A DNA stretch of 27,015 nucleotides from an uncultured Oscillospiraceae bacterium. Lineage in GTDB: Bacteria; Bacillota; Clostridia; Oscillospirales; Oscillospiraceae. Below, in pieces: positions 14,998 to 21,260 of this stretch. The DNA is taken from positions 1-27,015 of the forward strand of contig CAJTUD010000036.1 in assembly GCA_910579725.1 (NCBI GenBank). The letters run 5' to 3'. Position 1 is the first letter of the stretch, and every line of letters starts with the position of its first letter. The position numbers were made by a program, and so were the translations under genes. The notes beneath the pieces are model-generated. The model did not search any database. It saw nothing but the letters and a program-made list of their open reading frames with translations, and was not told the origin of the DNA.

Positions 14998-15795
14998 TTA
15001 AGGGCGGGAGATATCCGTACCAAAATACTTTTCCGACAGAGCGGAGAGCGTTCCGTCCTCGCTGAGCTCCTCCAGAGCATCATTGAGGGCGGAAATCAGG
15101 GAGGTCTCCCCCTTGGGTACAGGGATGGCAGTTTGGGTGGCGTCCGGGGCCAGGACGGCAATTCTGATATCCGCGTCCGGGTGGGCCTTCATATAATCGT
15201 AATAGCTGACCTCCGCGTTGAGCGTAGCGTCAATGCGGCCGGAGAGCAGCAGTTCAAAGGTTTGGTTCAGGTCGTCCACGCCTGTCACCTCCGCGCCGTA
15301 CTGCTCCGCCAGTTTGGCGTAAGTGCTGGTAATGGTGTTTGCGGTGCGCTTGCCGCTCAGGTCCTCCAGGGAGGCGATGTCATCATCATCTCTTCTGACA
15401 ATGACGGCAGTACGGTTATAGGCATAGGGCACAGTGAAATCATACTTCTGGGACCGCTCCTCGTCAATGTCCACGCCGTTGACCATGATGTCGTACCGCC
15501 CGGCCTCCAGGCCGGCCAGCAGGCCGTCGAACTCCCCCTCCTCGAAGCGGACCGAGACACCCAGCTTCTCCGCAATGGCCGCAGACACTTCCACATCGTA
15601 GCCGGCCAGCGCGTCGCTCTCATCGTGGTAGGTCCAGGGAGCCCAGGTGCCCTCCATGGCCACCACAAGTTCCCCCCGATCCTTGATCCGGGAGAGCAGA
15701 TCGCCGGATTCTTCCTGACTGCCGCCGTTCTGTCCGCAGCCCGCCAGGGCCAGCAGCCCTGCCAGCAGCAGGGACAGAAAAACATTTCGTTTCAT
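14998..15795 (-). CDS. Polar amino-acid ABC transporter substrate-binding lipoprotein
   Basis: A 265-residue solute-binding protein (SBP family 3). The signal peptide has a lipobox LALAGC, so mature Cys20 anchors it outside the membrane. The opening fold marks are RGELVVAMEGTWAPWTYHD (about 40-58), LAGYDVEVSAAIAEKLG and YDIMVNGVDIDEERSQKYDF, followed by the second lobe (DLSGKRTANTITSTYAKLA). The end SALSEKYFGTDIS is typical. AAGGAG precedes the ATG. It should serve the permease and ATPase at 16812-18241, but a metallo-hydrolase and a 226-base gap with a repeat copy intervene, so it may have its own promoter. The substrate (cystine, glutamine, arginine etc.) is not decidable by eye. Confidence 0.9.
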   Translation of the reverse strand: MKRNVFLSLLLAGLLALAGCGQNGGSQEESGDLLSRIKDRGELVVAMEGTWAPWTYHDESDALAGYDVEVSAAIAEKLGVSVRFEEGEFDGLLAGLEAGRYDIMVNGVDIDEERSQKYDFTVPYAYNRTAVIVRRDDDDIASLEDLSGKRTANTITSTYAKLAEQYGAEVTGVDDLNQTFELLLSGRIDATLNAEVSYYDYMKAHPDADIRIAVLAPDATQTAIPVPKGETSLISALNDALEELSEDGTLSALSEKYFGTDISRP

Positions 15796-15911
15796 GATAA
15801 AACAACTCCTTTTCGTCTCGTTCTTTGCTATTGCTAACTATATTTATTTAAGTTTTGTGCAAATTCACACCGTTTTTTATTTCAATTACATCATTTGCTG
15901 TGGCTTGCTGT

Positions 15912-15934
15912 TTTTCTGTTGCCAAAATGTTGCC
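15912..15934 (+). repeat. Left copy of a 23-bp inverted repeat
   Basis: TTTTC, then TGTTGCC AAAA TGTTGCC: two TGTTGCC units 11 bases apart. The reverse complement of 20190-20212 matches it at 22 of 23 positions. On the minus strand it lies in a 35-codon open stretch (15998 down to 15894, stop 15891-15893) reading WQHFGNRK at the repeat, which looks like the tail of a lost gene. Confidence 0.7.
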
Positions 15935-16021
15935 ACGCTTTTCCCTCGTTATCTATGATAGCATTCATTTCATCAACTGTTTGTATATCATTTGAAATTC
16001 ATTGATAACAGGTTGGTAAAC

Positions 16022-16783
16022 TTATAGCCACACTGCCCAATCCCCATATTCAAATGTCCCGCTCCCGTGGTGCAGCAGACCTTTCGCCTGCAAGTCCCGG
16101 AAGGCGTCCCGCATTCGGGCTACGATTTCAGGTCCGATATCCAGTGAGTGGTGGCCGGGAAAAATCCTTTTTGCAGGGAGTGCTGCAATTTTTTCAAGGG
16201 AGGCCAGATAGGCGGCTGGATCTGTAGAGGGATAGTAGGCGAACAGGGTATCCTTGTATACCAGATCTCCGGTAAAGAGGTACTCCCGCTCCGCCTCCCA
16301 GAAGCACATATGTCCCGGAGAGTGCCCCGGGGTATGCAGGACTTCAATCACCCGCCCGCCGGCATCAATAGTATCTCCGTCTTGCAGTACTCTGGCTGGA
16401 ACACCCTGAAACATGGTATAAGCGCTTACGTCGAACCCCTCCGGCAGGTCGCAGCGGTCTGCGACCATATCCCGAACCACCTGCGGCGGCAGAGGAAAGC
16501 GGCCGCTCAGCCACTCCAGCTCCTCTCCGTGGGCGCAGAAATCAGGAAAGTACTGGTGGCCGCCGATGTGATCCCAGTGTATGTGAGTGGCTGCGGCGGT
16601 AATGGGCTTATCCGTCAGCTTGCCCACCGCATCGCAGATATTGCAGATGCCGAGACCTGTGTCAATCAGCAGGCTGCGCTCCGTTCCGTTCAGAAGATAG
16701 CAATGGGTTTCTTCCCAGTGCCGGTATTCGCTGATGACGTATGTATCGCTGTCGATCTGGTCAATGGTAAACCAATCGTTCAC
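16022..16783 (-). CDS. Metallo-beta-lactamase-fold hydrolase
   Basis: A 253-residue MBL-fold protein, probably a cytosolic dinuclear-zinc hydrolase of the glyoxalase-II-like group. The zinc set is complete: THIHWDH (H67, H69, D71, H72), H154 in HTPGHSPGH, D173 in FTGDLVY and H211 in FPGHH. There is no signal peptide. The start is GTG at 16783 behind GAGGAGG. It follows the amino-acid ABC ATPase by 28 bases, so it is cotranscribed with the importer; hydrolysis of an imported thioester or peptide-like compound would fit, but that is inference. The C-terminus ends close to the 23-bp repeat copy. Confidence 0.85.
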   Translation of the reverse strand: MNDWFTIDQIDSDTYVISEYRHWEETHCYLLNGTERSLLIDTGLGICNICDAVGKLTDKPITAAATHIHWDHIGGHQYFPDFCAHGEELEWLSGRFPLPPQVVRDMVADRCDLPEGFDVSAYTMFQGVPARVLQDGDTIDAGGRVIEVLHTPGHSPGHMCFWEAEREYLFTGDLVYKDTLFAYYPSTDPAAYLASLEKIAALPAKRIFPGHHSLDIGPEIVARMRDAFRDLQAKGLLHHGSGTFEYGDWAVWL

Positions 16784-16811
16784 AAGAACCTCCTCCTCGG
16801 GTTAAAATGGA

Positions 16812-17564
16812 CTACTCCGCCAGTCCGGCGGGCCGTATAGTCTGCAAGAACGCCTTGGAGCGCTCCTCTCTGGGATTCTGGAAGAACTCCCGGGAGGGAC
16901 CCGCCTCCACCACCACGCCATTTTCCATGAAGACGGCCTTGTTGGACACCGTCCGGGCGAAGCCGATCTCATGAGTGACCACCAGCATGGTCATGCCCTC
17001 CTCCGCCAGCTGCCTCATCACCGCCAGCACTTCCCCTGTCAGCTCCGGATCCAGGGCGGAGGTGGGTTCGTCAAAAAAGATGATTTTCGGATTGGCGGCA
17101 ATTGCCCGGGCGATAGCGACCCGCTGCTGCTGTCCGCCGGAGAGCTGGTGGGGGTAGTGGTTTTCCCGTCCTGCCATACCCACCTTGTCCAAGGCTCTCA
17201 CGGCCAGCTCAGCGGCCTGCTTTTTGGGAATCCGCCGCGCCGCGGTGAGGCCCTCCGTCACATTTTGCAAAGCGGTCTTATTGCGGAACAAATTGTAGTC
17301 CTGGAAGACAAAAGCGGTCTTTTTTCTCAGTCGGGCGATGTCCTTCCTGGCCATGCGGGCCATCTGGAAGGTCTCCCCATCAAAGTGCATCGTTCCGTCT
17401 CCGGCGGACTCCAGAAAGTTGATGCACCGCAGCAGCGTGGTTTTTCCCGAACCGCTGGGACCCAGAATCGCCACCACGTCCCCTGGCTCCACGCTGAGAC
17501 TGACGCCTCTGAGCACCTCCAGGGAACCGAAAGATTTTCTGACACTCTCAATTTCCAGCATCAT
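16812..17564 (-). CDS. Polar amino-acid ABC transporter ATP-binding protein
   Basis: A 250-residue ATPase of the GlnQ/TcyC type that drives amino-acid uptake. Visible motifs: Walker A GPSGSGKTT (35-43, K41), Q-loop FVFQDYNLF, signature LSGGQQQR, Walker B IIFFDEPTSALD and switch His in VVTHEIGFA. The length is standard and the C-terminus has no regulatory extension. Its ATG overlaps the permease TGA by four bases (17561-17564), so the pair is translationally coupled. Confidence 0.93.
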   Translation of the reverse strand: MMLEIESVRKSFGSLEVLRGVSLSVEPGDVVAILGPSGSGKTTLLRCINFLESAGDGTMHFDGETFQMARMARKDIARLRKKTAFVFQDYNLFRNKTALQNVTEGLTAARRIPKKQAAELAVRALDKVGMAGRENHYPHQLSGGQQQRVAIARAIAANPKIIFFDEPTSALDPELTGEVLAVMRQLAEEGMTMLVVTHEIGFARTVSNKAVFMENGVVVEAGPSREFFQNPREERSKAFLQTIRPAGLAE

Positions 17565-18241
17565 GACACCGCCTGCTTATCATAGATGTTCAGCTTCTTT
17601 TCCCCCATGTTTTGCAGCCTGGTCAGCACTGTGGAGAAGAGAAGATAGATGAGTCCCACTTCAATATACAGCGCCAGCGGCTCATAAGTCCGGGCTACAA
17701 TGCGCTGTGTGACCATGAACATCTCCGTTACCGTGATATTGGCGGCCAGGGAGGTGTCCTTTACCATGGCGATCAGGGAGTTGGAGAGGGAGGGAAAGGC
17801 GGTGCGCATGGCCTGGGGCAGAATAATCCGCCTCATGGTCTGCAAGTAGCTCATGCCCACGCAGTATCCAGCCTCCAGCTGCCCTGGCGGCACAGATTCC
17901 AGAGCCGCCCTGATGATTTCCGCGCAGTAGGCTCCTTCGTTAAGAGAGAAGACGATGACTGCCGCCGGGAAGGGGTCTATAACGATTCCGACGCGGGGCA
18001 TCCCGTAGAACACTACAAACAGCTGCACCAACAGCGGCGTTCCCCGGAACACCCAGATGTAAAAGCGGCACAGCTGCCGGAGCACTTTTACTCTGGCAAA
18101 CTGAATCAGAGCGGCTGTGACTGCGATGAGCAGAGCGAGGGCGAAGGCAATGGCTGTCAGGGGAATGGTGACAGTGAGACCCGGCAGAAGTATTTTCCAG
18201 AAGGAATCCGCTAGAATCTCCGCCAGGTGTTCATTTATCAT
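17561..18241 (-). CDS. Polar amino-acid ABC transporter permease
   Basis: A 226-residue inner-membrane permease of the HisM/GlnP family (3-TM-type amino-acid permease). Membrane segments lie near residues 15-45, 55-80, 90-110 and 185-210. The ATPase-contact EAA loop is recognisable as PPGQLEAGYCVGMSYLQTMRRIILPQA. RGTPLLVQLFVVFYG near 70-84 is the usual family signature. The start at 18241 (MINEHLAEIL) is chosen for AAGGAG upstream and normal length; a longer reading of the frame covers the preceding small gene and is a shadow. It overlaps the preceding small gene's end by 11 bases. Confidence 0.92.
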   Translation of the reverse strand: MINEHLAEILADSFWKILLPGLTVTIPLTAIAFALALLIAVTAALIQFARVKVLRQLCRFYIWVFRGTPLLVQLFVVFYGMPRVGIVIDPFPAAVIVFSLNEGAYCAEIIRAALESVPPGQLEAGYCVGMSYLQTMRRIILPQAMRTAFPSLSNSLIAMVKDTSLAANITVTEMFMVTQRIVARTYEPLALYIEVGLIYLLFSTVLTRLQNMGEKKLNIYDKQAVS

Positions 18242-18503
18242 GGTTTGCAGAGCTCCTTTCCTTACGCTGGGGGCTTTCCGGCTTCTCCAGCTGATAGCGC
18301 AGATAGTCCAGCCGGTACAGCTTTCTCTGCTCTGTGTGGAGCCGTTCCAGCAGACGGCAGCGCTGGCATCGCAGCAGGCGCAGCTGCTCCTGTGTCTCTG
18401 CCGTCTCCATGGCGGAGAGAAAGCGCCGGATAAACTCGTCCGGGCAGTCTGTCTCTTGCAGGAGAGCATGTACCTGTTCCCGGGTCAGCGAAGGATTCGA
18501 CAT
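18231..18503 (-). CDS. Small helical protein with CxxC, first gene of the ABC operon
   Basis: A 90-residue protein that I do not recognise functionally. It is almost entirely helical. Residues 8-30 contain a TDCPDEFIRRFL helix, and the middle has a Cys pair in LRLLRCQRCRLLERLH, followed by a charged helix RKLYRLDYLRYQLEK. No signal peptide or membrane segment. The ATG at 18503 is preferred over an upstream TTG at 18527 because GGGGTGAG sits just before it. It overlaps the permease start by 11 bases and stands first after the promoter at 18527-18555. The CxxC could bind metal or respond to redox state; that is speculation. Confidence 0.65.
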   Translation of the reverse strand: MSNPSLTREQVHALLQETDCPDEFIRRFLSAMETAETQEQLRLLRCQRCRLLERLHTEQRKLYRLDYLRYQLEKPESPQRKERSSANHDK

Positions 18504-18526
18504 GCCGCTCACCCCTTTCCTGGTCA

Positions 18527-18555
18527 ATTATAAAACAGTGGGACGAAAATATCAA
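18527..18555 (-). promoter_or_regulatory. Promoter of the amino-acid ABC operon
   Basis: Read on the minus strand: TTGATA (18550-18555), 17-base spacer, TATAAT (18527-18532). It lies back to back with the LysR promoter in a 134-base AT-rich divergent region, where LysR-type regulators usually bind. Confidence 0.75.
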
Positions 18556-18582
18556 ATGCTTATAATAAATAGTGCGATATAC

Positions 18583-18611
18583 TTGACGAGTATGGCTGGC
18601 AATGATATAGT
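18583..18611 (+). promoter_or_regulatory. Promoter of the LysR-type regulator gene
   Basis: TTGACG (18583-18588) and TATAGT (18606-18611) with 17 bases between. The two divergent -35 boxes are about 27 bases apart, so a regulator bound between could affect both units. Confidence 0.7.
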
Positions 18612-18637
18612 AGGACCCAAAAAGGGGAGGGATACCT

Positions 18638-19558
18638 ATGGAACTGCGTGTATTGCGGTATTTTCTGGCAGTGGCGCAGGAGGAAAGCATTTCCGGGGCG
18701 GCGGAGTATCTGCACTTGACCCAGCCCACGCTGTCCCGGCAGCTGATGGATTTGGAGAATGAGCTGGGGAAGAAGCTGTTCATCCGGGGCAGCCGGAAGG
18801 TGAGTCTGACAGAGGACGGCATATTGTTGCGAAAGCGGGCCAGCGAGATTGTAGAGCTGGTAGAGAAGACGGAATCTGAATTCTGGGGAACCGAGGAGGC
18901 GATTGCCGGGGATATTTATATCGGCGGCGGAGAGAGCGACGCCATGCGTCTCATTGCCCGGGCGGCCCGGGCGCTCCAGCTGGACTGTCCCAATGTGCAC
19001 TACCATCTCTTCAGCGGCAACGCCAACGACGTCTGCGAGCGGTTGGACCGGGGATGTCTGGACTTCGGCATTCTGCTGGAGCCTGGGGATCTGAAGCGGT
19101 ACGACTACATCCAGCTGCCTGTCACCGACGTATGGGGCGTGCTGATGCGGAAAGACCACCCGCTGGCGGAGAAGGACGTGATCCGTCCAGAGGATCTGCG
19201 GGACAAACCGCTTCTCCTCTCCCGGCAGTCCATCGGGAAAGACAGCCTCTCCGCCTGGTTTGGGCAGGAGTACGTTTCTCTGAACGTGACGGCGACCTAC
19301 AATTTGATCTATAACGCCTCTCTGATGGTGGAGGAGGGGCTGGGCTGCGCACTGGCCCTGGACCGTTTGGTGAGTACCGGCAGCGACAGCCGCCTGTGTT
19401 TCCGTCCACTGGAGCCTCGGGTGGAGGTGCGGCTGTACGTGGTATGGAAAAAGTTTCAGGTATTCTCCAAGGCGGCGGCGAAATTTCTGGCGGTACTTCA
19501 GGAAAAAGCGGCAAAGCCCTGCGAGAGCGGAGAGGGGGAGCTGCAATGGATGAATTGA
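18638..19558 (+). CDS. LysR-family transcriptional regulator
   Basis: A 306-residue LysR-type regulator. The N-terminal winged helix is MELRVLRYFLAVAQEES, then ISGAAEYLHLTQPTLSRQL (about 18-36) and the wing LGKKLFIRGSRKVSLTEDG. The effector-binding region (about 90-295) has the periplasmic-binding fold, with IYIGGGESDAM at its start and the typical hinge sequences. GGGGAGGG precedes the ATG. Divergent placement beside the amino-acid importer suggests that it controls that operon and itself (known habit of the family; specific link is inference). Its end overlaps the next gene's start by 13 bases. Confidence 0.92.
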   Translation: MELRVLRYFLAVAQEESISGAAEYLHLTQPTLSRQLMDLENELGKKLFIRGSRKVSLTEDGILLRKRASEIVELVEKTESEFWGTEEAIAGDIYIGGGESDAMRLIARAARALQLDCPNVHYHLFSGNANDVCERLDRGCLDFGILLEPGDLKRYDYIQLPVTDVWGVLMRKDHPLAEKDVIRPEDLRDKPLLLSRQSIGKDSLSAWFGQEYVSLNVTATYNLIYNASLMVEEGLGCALALDRLVSTGSDSRLCFRPLEPRVEVRLYVVWKKFQVFSKAAAKFLAVLQEKAAKPCESGEGELQWMN

Positions 19559-19977
19559 GACGGGAAGGGGAGCGCCTGATGACGGAGCGGTTTGGGAAGG
19601 ACACTCTAATCGCTCTGGCCACTGTGGAAGGGGGAAAGCCCCACGTGCGCGGCGTAAATGCCTATTATGAAGACGGCGCCTTCTATATTGTCACCCACGG
19701 ATTGTCCAACAAAATGCGGCAGATTGCGGAAAACCCGGCGGTGGCCATATCCGGCGAGTGGTTTACAGGCCACGGCCGGGGGATGAACCTGGGCTATTGG
19801 GGAAAGGCGGAGAACCGGAAAATTGCGGAAAAGCTGCGGAGGGCTTTTTTCTCCTGGATTGACAACGGGCATGTTGATTTTGAGGATGAAAATACCTGTA
19901 TTTTGTGTATCCGGCTGGAAGACGGCCTCCTGTTTTCCCATGGCACGCGATACAGCCTCTGTTTTGGGAGTCACTGA
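19546..19977 (+). CDS. Pyridoxamine 5'-phosphate oxidase-like flavin-fold protein
   Basis: A 143-residue split-barrel protein of the pyridoxamine-phosphate-oxidase superfamily. Visible marks: TLIALATVEGGKPHVRGVNAYYEDGAFYIVTH (about 21-52), the LSNKMRQIAENPAVAISGEWF block and DENTCILCIRLEDG near the end. Members bind FMN, F420 or heme; true PNPOx activity is unlikely for this short clade. AGGGGGAG sits seven bases before the ATG, which lies inside the last codons of the LysR gene, so the two are coupled. Length is normal and the gene looks intact, although the DNA right after its stop is remnant-like. Confidence 0.85.
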   Translation: MDELRREGERLMTERFGKDTLIALATVEGGKPHVRGVNAYYEDGAFYIVTHGLSNKMRQIAENPAVAISGEWFTGHGRGMNLGYWGKAENRKIAEKLRRAFFSWIDNGHVDFEDENTCILCIRLEDGLLFSHGTRYSLCFGSH

Positions 19978-19983
19978 CGATAG

Positions 19984-20160
19984 TTATTTGAAGGGTTGCC
20001 AGAGGATAAGAAAAAAGAGTTGCTGGACAAGCGAGCATACTTTGCGGAGGGAAGCAGACTTGCTCCGGTGGAAGATGATAGAGATAAGGAGCTTGAAGCA
20101 GATCGGGGCATGGCGATTGCTATGCCCCGTGTTTGCGTAGTAAACGGAAAATGCAGGTAA
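19984..20160 (+). pseudogene. Headless coding remnant of unknown origin
   Basis: A plus frame stays open for 58 codons from just after TAG 19981-19983 to TAA 20158-20160. It has no start codon near its beginning, yet reads like real protein: LFEGLPEDKKKELLDKR, AYFAEGSRLAPVEDDRDKEL, then MAIAMPRVCVVNGKCR. The composition (charged helix, then a hydrophobic Cys-containing end) and the lack of a start suggest the 3' end of a lost gene, joined here by deletion or insertion. I do not recognise the family. The repeat copy at 20190 follows 30 bases later. Confidence 0.45.
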
Positions 20161-20189
20161 CATAATCAAAAAGCAATATAAATGAAGGC

Positions 20190-20212
20190 GGCAACACTTT
20201 GGCAACAGAAAA
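20190..20212 (-). repeat. Right copy of the 23-bp inverted repeat
   Basis: Reverse-complement match (22/23) to 15912-15934. On the plus strand the 20189-20230 frame reads RQHFGNRKSKLCN and stop, against WQHFGNRKT in the left copy. The single difference (CAC against CAT for His) is synonymous in that frame, so both copies look like tails of related genes pointing outward from the enclosed block. Confidence 0.7.
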
Positions 20213-20339
20213 TCTAAATTGTGCAATTGAAGTAAAAAGAAGGCGTTTTAGAAGTGAAAATTAAATAAGATGGTTAAAGATTTAATGTTGACTTGCCGGG
20301 CCGGAATCGGAATTAAGGAAAAAATGACCCAATCTTCAC

Positions 20340-20368
20340 TTGACATTTTCTCCATCCGATGGTATGCT
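20340..20368 (+). promoter_or_regulatory. Promoter and long leader of the cold-shock gene
   Basis: TTGACA (20340-20345), 17-base spacer, TATGCT (20363-20368). Transcription from about 20375 would give a leader of roughly 110 bases before the ATG at 20486. Inside it GGCGAAACC can pair with GGCTTTGCC (about 20407-20445). Long structured leaders are usual for cold-shock genes; a temperature-sensing role is inferred. Confidence 0.55.
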
Positions 20369-20485
20369 AACGGTGTGTCCGAAAATGTACAAATTAGTCA
20401 CCGCCAGGCGAAACCCGTCCGTCTTTTGGCTTTGCCGCAGTAGGCTTCTTTGCATTTACTTCAATTCTTAGGAGGCAGATTACCC

Positions 20486-20698
20486 ATGAACAACGGAACT
20501 GTAAAATGGTTCAACGCGGAGAAGGGCTATGGCTTTATCTCCAATGACGACGGGAGCGGCGATGTATTCGTCCATTTTTCCGCCATCCAGGGAACTGGAT
20601 ACCGCACCCTTGCCGAGGGGCAGAAGGTAACATACGAAGTGGAGCCGGACCCCAAGAACAGCAGCAAGCTGCGGGCGGTGGATGTCAATGCCGTCTGA
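20486..20698 (+). CDS. Cold-shock protein, CspA family
   Basis: A 70-residue single-domain RNA chaperone that binds single-stranded RNA and keeps transcripts translatable after cold shock. RNP1 is KGYGFI (near 13-18) and RNP2 is VFVHF (near 29-33), within the usual MNNGTVKWFNAEKGYGFI opening. All core aromatic residues are present. An AGGAGG at 20470-20475 precedes the ATG. The frame extends upstream to 20450, but the family opening sets the start at 20486. It forms a single-gene unit with a strong hairpin after it. Confidence 0.95.
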   Translation: MNNGTVKWFNAEKGYGFISNDDGSGDVFVHFSAIQGTGYRTLAEGQKVTYEVEPDPKNSSKLRAVDVNAV

Positions 20699-20718
20699 TC
20701 CGGAATATTTCTGAAGCA

Positions 20719-20753
20719 CAACGCCGGACCCTCTGAAAGAGGGTCCGGCGTTG
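20719..20753. terminator. Perfect 16-bp hairpin between convergent genes
   Basis: CAACGCCGGACCCTCT (20719-20734) pairs fully with its complement (20738-20753) around the loop GAA. It separates the cold-shock gene from the end of the MntR-like gene at 20811. There is no good T-run on either side. Confidence 0.7.
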
Positions 20754-20810
20754 CTGTGACAAGCAGGACAATTCCGGCGCAGTCCGTCCGGACGCATCCG
20801 GAGAGAATCT

Positions 20811-21197
20811 TCAATTTTCTGCCTGTGCTCCCATAGTCCGGAGAACATGAGACTTGATTTTTTCAAAGGTTTCGTCGCTCAGATCATGCTCCACCTTACA
20901 GGCATCGGCGGAGGCCACATCTTCGCTGACACCCAGGTAGACGAAAAAATCCGTCAAAGTCCGGTGACGCTCATAGATGTGCTCGGCAATCTCCCGTCCG
21001 GAGGGGAGCAGATGGATGAACCCGTCCGGGTCCATTTCGATGTGGCCGCTCTCCCTGAGTTTCTTCATGGCTACGCTGACGCTGGGTTTGGAAAAATTCA
21101 GTTCGTTGGCGATATCGATGGAGCGGACTACGCTCCGCCGCTGTCCGATCACCAGAATCGCCTCCAGGTAATCCTCTGCGGATTCATAAACGCGCAT
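20811..21197 (-). CDS. MntR/DtxR-family metal-dependent regulator
   Basis: A 128-residue regulator of the DtxR/MntR family: a winged helix-turn-helix (residues about 5-65, YLEAILVIGQ, IDIANELNFSKPSVSVAMKKLRESGHI) and a metal-binding dimerisation domain (about 70-125) with EIAEHIYERHRTLTDFF and DACKVEHDLSDETFEKI, which holds His/Glu/Cys-type metal ligands. The SH3-like third domain of iron-type DtxR is missing, as in MntR. The ATG at 21197 has GGGAGG five bases upstream and is preferred over one at 21209. It is the last gene of the murI / argS run. Manganese or iron as cofactor cannot be decided. Confidence 0.85.
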   Translation of the reverse strand: MRVYESAEDYLEAILVIGQRRSVVRSIDIANELNFSKPSVSVAMKKLRESGHIEMDPDGFIHLLPSGREIAEHIYERHRTLTDFFVYLGVSEDVASADACKVEHDLSDETFEKIKSHVLRTMGAQAEN

Positions 21198-21260
21198 ATT
21201 GCCTCCCATCCCGCTGCCGTCCGGCCCGGCGTTCTCTGTGGTATTTGTTCTCTGTCCGTG

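Noticed and set aside
20375..20485. Cyclic-di-GMP riboswitch before the cold-shock gene
   Set aside because: A GGCGAAACC segment faintly recalls the aptamer, but the second conserved loop and the tetraloop-receptor elements are missing.
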